From a virus: a stretch of 34,868 bases of DNA. The stretch lies in the IMG/VR virus record IMGVR_UViG_3300020437_000933, positions 1 through 34,868 of that record; one strand, written 5' to 3'. The position numbers were made by a program, and so were the translations under genes. The notes below the pieces were generated by a model. The model was not told the DNA's origin and did no database searches. It saw only the letters and a program-made list of their open reading frames with translations. Below are positions 31,103-34,868 of this stretch, piece by piece (the first letter of the stretch is position 1; every line of letters begins with the position of its first letter).

Positions 31103-32926
31103 ATGCAATTTAATAAACAATGGAAAGAATTCTTACTAGAAGAGAGGTATCCAGAGCTTCTCGTCGAGGCAAGAGTTAAAGATGTTAAGGCCAAGTATCC
31201 AGCGCTTGAAAAATTAAACTGGATAAATTGGGGACGACGACAACTAGAGAATACCCTTGGTCCTAAAGGCGTATCAAAATATCTTATGTTCTTCGCCAGA
31301 GAATTATTTAATAATTTTGATGAAGAATTTGAAGAATACCTTGAATACGGTGAATCTTTGGAATATAACGAAAATGATGTTCTTAGGGTTGCAGAAGAGA
31401 TTATGGATGTCATACAAGACTTCCAGCAGAATCAACAAAGGATGGAAGAGAAGGACATATACAAATACAACGTCGGCGAACTGCAATATAAGTTAGACAA
31501 GCTTGGCATATCAAAGCGCGCCAAACTAGCTGCTCTAAAAGATAAGGAGGCGGCCGAAGAAGGTTCTAAGATGGTTTACAACGATCATGGTATTATGGCG
31601 ATACGTCCAGAAACAATGCAAGCTAGTTGTTACTACGGTCACAATCCAAGACTCACAACTTGGTGTATATCCACCAAGTCGGAGAGGAATTACTTTGACA
31701 AGTACACTAAAGAAGATGGTCTAGCATTTGTTATCGCTAGGTTTTTTGGCATACCAGAAGGTAATAGGGACCATATACTCGCTCTACAGTTTGACTATGA
31801 TGGAGATATACAAATGTTTTGGGATGCACCAAACAAATCTCAAGACCCAGACGACCTTTTTAGTGTAATCAGTAACCACTTGGCAGGACTCAAAGAATAT
31901 AAAGATCAGGACGAAGAGACTCGCGAAGAGTTGGTATCTCAGATATACGATGAGCTGCTAACCAATTCAAAGGAAGCTATCCAAGGTAACCCACCACCAG
32001 ACCCCCTTGCAGCAGCAGAGAAAGCTTGTGAAGAAATACTACAAGAAGCGGAAAGAGACCTACAACATGTAGAGATTTTCCACGAGGTTATGGAAGATTA
32101 TACTACTGCCGGTCAAGAGATATATGTAAATTACGGGGCTAGTGTTAACATTAATTTTGACATATCATCCGAAGCATTCACTAATGCGCCAAATGATATC
32201 ACTGATATGTCAAGCGGCGAACAACAACAGCTAGAGCGTGAAATCGAAGCTCGACTACAAGATGTTGGGATATATAGTTTTGAAGAGATTCGTATCTACC
32301 AACCGCAAGGTGAACAGTTACAAATTGAAGGCATTGTTAGTGAAGGAGATGACTTTACAGTAGAAGGATTCAGAGAGTTTGTAAACTTCATAGCAGCGCA
32401 ACTTGAAAACCAAGTCAACGATATAAAGCAAGTAATTAATGCGATTCTCACGGAAAAGGAATACTATGCTCCATCCGGCCAGCAAATAAAATTACCGGGA
32501 ATAGAAGAGGATATACAAAGATATTTTAAACACAACCACTTGACAAAGCAAAGCTTTTATGATAGTATAGAAAAAGAAATTGTAACAGAAGAGAAGGGTC
32601 GAAGCAGGCAACGAGGTATTTATAAATTTTATTGCATGTTATCTTACGGTTTGACGATTGAAGAGAACAGATCACGCGGACTGGACGATATATTAGCAGA
32701 CCTTCGTGCCTTGCCTAATGTTACAATTGTTACAGTTGTTATCAAAAACCAAAAAGTTTCTGAGGGTAGATATATTGCAGGTCTTTCTATTAAATTTATA
32801 CCGTCAACTCCCGGACAACTTAATGCACCAGAAGATGTAAAGTTGAGAATTCTAAAAGATATTAAACGGTTAGGTAACGTTCAGTCTTTGTTCAAGGTGT
32901 CGGCAGGACTAGAAAGGTTGGAGTAG
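31103..32926 (+). CDS. Large phage protein with a capsid-targeting-like N-terminus
   Basis: The 607-residue protein opens MQFNKQWKEFLLEE, containing the EFLxE pattern of T4-type capsid-targeting/cleavage sites (residues 9-13), with a second LVEA site at 20-23. Residues 157-215 hold a conserved-looking phage segment with YYGHN (177-181) and TTWCIS (185-190), similar to the YGxxTKWCTA motif I associate with uncharacterised phage proteins. The middle (about 270-350) is Glu-rich helical and the rest mixed alpha/beta. AAAGGTG precedes the ATG. An injected or internal virion protein is the best guess; catalytic function is unknown. Confidence 0.5.
   Translation: MQFNKQWKEFLLEERYPELLVEARVKDVKAKYPALEKLNWINWGRRQLENTLGPKGVSKYLMFFARELFNNFDEEFEEYLEYGESLEYNENDVLRVAEEIMDVIQDFQQNQQRMEEKDIYKYNVGELQYKLDKLGISKRAKLAALKDKEAAEEGSKMVYNDHGIMAIRPETMQASCYYGHNPRLTTWCISTKSERNYFDKYTKEDGLAFVIARFFGIPEGNRDHILALQFDYDGDIQMFWDAPNKSQDPDDLFSVISNHLAGLKEYKDQDEETREELVSQIYDELLTNSKEAIQGNPPPDPLAAAEKACEEILQEAERDLQHVEIFHEVMEDYTTAGQEIYVNYGASVNINFDISSEAFTNAPNDITDMSSGEQQQLEREIEARLQDVGIYSFEEIRIYQPQGEQLQIEGIVSEGDDFTVEGFREFVNFIAAQLENQVNDIKQVINAILTEKEYYAPSGQQIKLPGIEEDIQRYFKHNHLTKQSFYDSIEKEIVTEEKGRSRQRGIYKFYCMLSYGLTIEENRSRGLDDILADLRALPNVTIVTVVIKNQKVSEGRYIAGLSIKFIPSTPGQLNAPEDVKLRILKDIKRLGNVQSLFKVSAGLERLE
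32540..32568 (+). promoter_or_regulatory. Intragenic sigma-70-like promoter ahead of the LeuA-like gene
   Basis: TTGACA (32540-32545), a 17-base spacer and TAGTAT (32563-32568), near the 3' end of the 607-aa gene and about 360 bases before the next gene. It has the same -35, spacing and -10 as the SSB promoter. Confidence 0.42.
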
Positions 32927-33519
32927 TGAAAACACCAGAAGATTTTCGTAGGGATGATGTTCGCAGTGTGTTTGCCCGTCGGCTGGGAGAAAACATTGTG
33001 ACACTAAAACCAACTCTCTTTAGAGTGGAGGAAAATCTTCTCAGCGACAAAACAATAGTTGACATATGTTTTCAGAAAACAGAAGATAAGACAACTGTAG
33101 AGTATAAATTTAACGAAGTTTTAGGTTCTGGTTTTCTTGACGCGATATATAAAGTGTGCTATAATACTTTTATGAAAGATTACCCATCACTAAGAAATGT
33201 TAGTTTGGTTGATTTGGTTGTGAAGCCAATATTTTCTATGTCTTTATCCGAGGCACAAACTGACGCAAAAGCTGATGTCTATTTAAGACTAAGAACTAAA
33301 CAACATGGAATATCAGAGTTCAGCTCAAGGTCGAGGTCGATTATATATTCTAGCCTAACTGCAATGCTCGATGCCTTTCAGTTTTACATGAATTGTGATA
33401 AAACATTTAAAATATTACAGTTGGTGCTAGATGATGCTCGTTCTAGAAATAGAGGAGATATTATGCAACAATGTCGAGCTGAGCTTTCTGTTCTTACACG
33501 CGTGAATACTTATGACTAA
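32926..33519 (+). CDS. Free-standing protein resembling the LeuA regulatory (dimer) domain
   Basis: The 197-residue protein starts at a GTG overlapping the previous TAG, with TTGGAG upstream. Residues about 60-156 resemble the allosteric C-terminal domain of isopropylmalate and citramalate synthases: GSGFLDAIYKV (67-77, the GxGxxDAxY opening), VSLVDLVVK (92-100) with the strand pattern, and a segment containing SRSRSIIYSSLTAMLDAFQF and ending YMN (134-156), which matches the closing GxSxDIIxASxxAxxxAxN helix. The catalytic TIM barrel is absent. It may bind a small metabolite or modulate a host synthase. The match is by eye. Confidence 0.5.
   Translation: MKTPEDFRRDDVRSVFARRLGENIVTLKPTLFRVEENLLSDKTIVDICFQKTEDKTTVEYKFNEVLGSGFLDAIYKVCYNTFMKDYPSLRNVSLVDLVVKPIFSMSLSEAQTDAKADVYLRLRTKQHGISEFSSRSRSIIYSSLTAMLDAFQFYMNCDKTFKILQLVLDDARSRNRGDIMQQCRAELSVLTRVNTYD
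33137..33165 (+). promoter_or_regulatory. Extended -10 promoter inside the LeuA-like gene
   Basis: TTGACG (33137-33142), a 17-base spacer and TATAAT (33160-33165) preceded by TGC, giving an extended -10 (TGnTATAAT). It lies about 350 bases before the small membrane genes at 33.5 kb. Confidence 0.5.
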
Positions 33520-33598
33520 ATGGAAAGACCCAAGACTAGTGTTAATTGCCCTTGCCGTTGCTGCGGCCGCAAATGTATATGTTAGATTTTTTAAATAA
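33512..33598 (+). CDS. 28-residue membrane peptide
   Basis: A very short gene with an ATG overlapping the end of the LeuA-like gene. It encodes a charged tip (MTKWKDPR), one hydrophobic helix (about residues 9-25, Leu/Val/Ile/Ala-rich) and a basic end (RFFK). This positive-flanked single-span peptide is typical of tiny phage membrane proteins. I see no strong Shine-Dalgarno. Accepted mainly on hydropathy and overlap. Confidence 0.4.
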   Translation: MTKWKDPRLVLIALAVAAAANVYVRFFK

Positions 33599-33785
33599 AA
33601 TAATGCCTTTTGTAATCATTCTGTGGATCATCGCCTTAATTACTTTAGGAGTGGTTTCGCATTATGCACAAAAAGACATCGACAATCAGGGGACTCAAAG
33701 TAGGAGATCTGGTATACCATCTGCTGTATGGGAGAGAATGGGTGGGTGTGATTATAGACATCCTAGATGTATACACCGACAATGA
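33573..33785 (+). CDS. Small membrane protein, overlapping reading frame
   Basis: From the ATG at 33573 (or 33579) this frame encodes a convincing membrane helix (about residues 9-29, IMPFVIILWIIALITLGVV, flanked by Lys) and then about 40 polar residues. The last 122 bases overlap the 96-aa gene in another frame, and the polar tail may be mere shadow of it. There is no good ribosome site. Possibly a real membrane peptide, or a membrane anchor joined to the next frame by frameshift or sequence error. Confidence 0.35.
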   Translation: MYMLDFLNKIMPFVIILWIIALITLGVVSHYAQKDIDNQGTQSRRSGIPSAVWERMGGCDYRHPRCIHRQ

Positions 33786-33954
33786 TAAAATGAATCACAG
33801 AACCGAAATGGCCATTGTGAAAATGCAACCAGGTACAAAATATGCAACTTTTTTTGAACACATGGTCTCTAGAAGCAATAAGTTAACTGACTCTATGGGG
33901 CTGGTGACTACAAATTGGCTCTTTCGCTTAGAAAAAGAAAAAGAAAGGAATTAA
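33664..33954 (+). CDS. Small SH3/KOW-like protein
   Basis: The 96-residue protein starts at an ATG with AGGAGTGG 9 bases upstream. Residues about 10-32 (LKVGDLVYHLLYGREWVGVI) form a short beta-barrel opening like SH3/KOW or Tudor-type domains, a pattern I associate with small phage proteins. The rest is mixed. It is followed by a protein whose N-terminus opens with a similar barrel pattern. Function is unknown; binding of nucleic acid or protein is possible. Confidence 0.6.
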   Translation: MHKKTSTIRGLKVGDLVYHLLYGREWVGVIIDILDVYTDNDKMNHRTEMAIVKMQPGTKYATFFEHMVSRSNKLTDSMGLVTTNWLFRLEKEKERN

Positions 33955-33955
33955 A

Positions 33956-34378
33956 TTGCAAGGCTTTAAAGTTACAAAAGGCGACTTGATAACAACATCG
34001 GAACAATCAGGGATTGTAACAAAAACAACTCAGAATTATATTTATTATCTCATTGGGCAACACAACACGAAGATGAGAAGAGAGACACTTTGGTCAGCTT
34101 TTGATACTAGAGATGATGTTAAAATACACTATGGTAAACTAAAATATAGAAGACCTCAAAGAAAAATGCGTACATTAAATTTACATGGCACAAAACATAC
34201 TGATGCTGATAACGAAATAAGAAAGTTCTTAAATTTTGTTGAACTTCCCTGTAAAATAATAACAGGAAACTCTGATAGGATGAAAAAGTTTGTAAAACAA
34301 ATCGTGTTAGAGTACGATTGGAGCTTTCATGAGGAAAGCGCACACAATCCTGGAACACTGATTATTATGGAAGAATGA
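33956..34378 (+). CDS. SH3-like plus Smr-like domain protein
   Basis: This 140-residue protein starts at a TTG with AAAGGAA about 7 bases upstream, one base after the previous stop. Residues 1-60 resemble the barrel of the preceding protein (KGDLITTSEQSGIVTK). Residues 71-138 resemble an Smr domain: LNLHG (74-78, the LDLHG motif), a long helix, then IITGNS (101-106, in place of the usual HGKGTG) and a closing strand GTLIIME. Smr domains bind or nick DNA or RNA. The altered Gly motif leaves nuclease activity uncertain. Its stop overlaps the next start as ATGA. Confidence 0.6.
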   Translation: MQGFKVTKGDLITTSEQSGIVTKTTQNYIYYLIGQHNTKMRRETLWSAFDTRDDVKIHYGKLKYRRPQRKMRTLNLHGTKHTDADNEIRKFLNFVELPCKIITGNSDRMKKFVKQIVLEYDWSFHEESAHNPGTLIIMEE

Positions 34379-34635
34379 AAATATTAAGAAACACCTTGCT
34401 GACTATAGCCCTGTTATCTTGTGATGGTACCCAGGCGCTACATGATCCTGATCAGCCATCAGATGAGCTATACATTTGTCATAGCCCTCACACACCGGAG
34501 CATGGTAAATTATGCACAGATAAGTGCTATGAACCTGGCAATCCGCACACATTTTGCTGGCTAATAACTAGAGACAGCTGCAACTATGAACACCAACACG
34601 AATGGCAAAAAGAAAATTGTCACTTTTTCGATTGA
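34375..34635 (+). CDS. Small Cys-rich lipoprotein
   Basis: This 86-residue protein has a type II signal peptide with lipobox ALLSC (C16) and six further Cys (35, 47, 51, 61, 69, 82) that could form three disulfides outside the cytoplasm. It may be a surface or periplasmic protein (superinfection exclusion), or an Rz1-like spanin subunit, though Rz1 is usually Pro-rich and not Cys-rich. The ATG overlaps the previous stop as ATGA. This is the second lipoprotein in the window. Confidence 0.65.
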   Translation: MKILRNTLLTIALLSCDGTQALHDPDQPSDELYICHSPHTPEHGKLCTDKCYEPGNPHTFCWLITRDSCNYEHQHEWQKENCHFFD

Positions 34636-34660
34636 CATCACCTTGAAAATATAGTATTAT
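34632..34660 (+). promoter_or_regulatory. Sigma-70-like promoter at the end of the lipoprotein gene
   Basis: TTGACA (34632-34637), a 17-base spacer and TATTAT (34655-34660). The -35 box contains the lipoprotein stop codon. The next small gene starts 28 bases later. The sequence around the -10 (AAATATAGTATTAT) closely resembles the SSB promoter at 5858-5886. Confidence 0.7.
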
Positions 34661-34688
34661 TATATTACTAAAATTTCAGTGGAGATAA

Positions 34689-34844
34689 ATGTTGAAAAAG
34701 TTAGAGAAGGTCATTTTCAACACGCTTGACAAATATAAGAGTAGTAGTATAAACTTATCATCAGAAGCTGCCCGTCTTGCTTTAGCATACGCTATAGCTA
34801 GTGAGATTAGAGATGAAATAGATAAAGAAAGAGAAAACAAATGA
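34689..34844 (+). CDS. 51-residue hypothetical protein
   Basis: A short gene with GTGGAGAT before its ATG and a promoter 28 bases upstream. The 51-residue product (MLKKLEKVIFNTLDKYKSSS...) is helical, with an Ala/Leu-rich middle (SEAARLALAYAIASEI) and a charged tail. Its stop overlaps the next start as ATGA. No family recognised; accepted on promoter, ribosome site and coupling. Confidence 0.6.
   Translation: MLKKLEKVIFNTLDKYKSSSINLSSEAARLALAYAIASEIRDEIDKERENK
34726..34753 (+). promoter_or_regulatory. Promoter candidate inside the 51-aa gene
   Basis: TTGACA (34726-34731), a 16-base spacer and TATAAA (34748-34753), about 90 bases before the start of the gene at the window edge. It could add to the promoter at 34632. 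Confidence 0.3.
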
Positions 34845-34868
34845 ATTACGGTTATGCTTGCATCAACA
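34841..34868 (+). CDS. Partial gene, probable UV-damage endonuclease (UvdE)
   Basis: Only nine codons are inside the window, reading MNYGYACIN, starting as ATGA on the previous stop. The opening GYACIN is typical of the N-terminus of UvdE/UvsE family UV-damage endonucleases, which nick DNA beside UV lesions and occur in marine phages. With so few residues this is a lead only; the gene continues beyond the window. Confidence 0.4.

Noticed and set aside
33520-33585. Short Cys-rich frame (MERPKTSVNCPC...)
   Set aside because: It is out of frame with the better hydrophobic 28-residue peptide and has no ribosome site; the Cys richness comes from TGC repeats in the Ala-rich helix.

Overview
The window reads as part of the genome of a large, AT-rich, virulent tailed dsDNA phage. 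Every gene I can support is on the + strand. Genes are packed end to end, commonly with ATGA, TAATG, TAGTG or TTGA stop/start overlaps, and no gap between genes exceeds 300 bases. I saw no tRNA, rRNA, integrase, transposase or CRISPR array. The host cannot be read directly. Sigma-70-like promoters and two predicted lipoproteins point to a Gram-negative bacterium. One lipoprotein combines MopE-type Asp/Cys repeats with a VWA domain, an architecture familiar from Myxococcota, Bradymonadales and related predatory or deltaproteobacterial lineages, so a host from that part of the tree is a reasonable guess.

Layout. 1-4 kb: end of a structural module (a 910-aa and a 402-aa protein, probably tail/baseplate). 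3.9-10.3 kb: replication and recombination. This holds a stripped-down family A DNA polymerase, a divergent tubulin/FtsZ-fold protein, a T4 gp32-like zinc SSB with a hairpin leader, a RecA/UvsX recombinase followed by a clear terminator, a FEN-type 5' nuclease and a DnaB-like helicase. 10.3-14.1 kb: nucleotide metabolism and helpers, with a B12-dependent class II ribonucleotide reductase, an A-type Fe-S carrier, a GapR-like small protein, GroES and ThyX. 14.1-18.1 kb: the MopE/VWA lipoprotein, an unknown protein, a nucleotidyltransferase-like protein and a small linker gene. 18.1-24.5 kb: a complete DnaE (family C polymerase, TTG start), a YkuD-like cell-wall protein, dUTPase, a zinc-ribbon protein, an IMPDH/GMP-reductase family enzyme, a possible ribbon-helix-helix protein and a 67-aa sigma region 4-like protein.

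24.5-29.5 kb looks like a head/assembly block: a very acidic prohead-core-like protein, a terminator, a ClpP-fold protease, a 527-aa protein with an N-terminus like the T4 capsid-targeting sequence, and GroEL under its own promoter. 29.5-34.9 kb is accessory: an XhlA-like coiled-coil membrane protein, glutaredoxin, membrane proteins, a second protein with a capsid-targeting-like N-terminus, a free-standing LeuA-regulatory-like domain, tiny membrane peptides, an SH3/Smr-like protein, a Cys-rich lipoprotein, and the first codons of a probable UV-damage endonuclease running off the edge.

How it fits together: the phage carries much of its own replisome and dNTP supply (NrdJ, ThyX, dUTPase, purine enzyme, glutaredoxin as possible reductant) and its own chaperonin pair for folding virion proteins. 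Transcription appears to use many host-type promoters. TTGACA followed after 16-17 bases by a -10 such as TATTAT, TAGTAT, TACTAT or TATAAT recurs both between genes and inside the 3' ends of genes just upstream of new gene blocks. The most unusual items are the FtsZ-fold protein without a canonical GTP loop, the two coexisting DNA polymerase families, the MopE/VWA lipoprotein, the T4-IP-like capsid-targeting N-termini, and the stand-alone sigma region 4 and LeuA-like domains.
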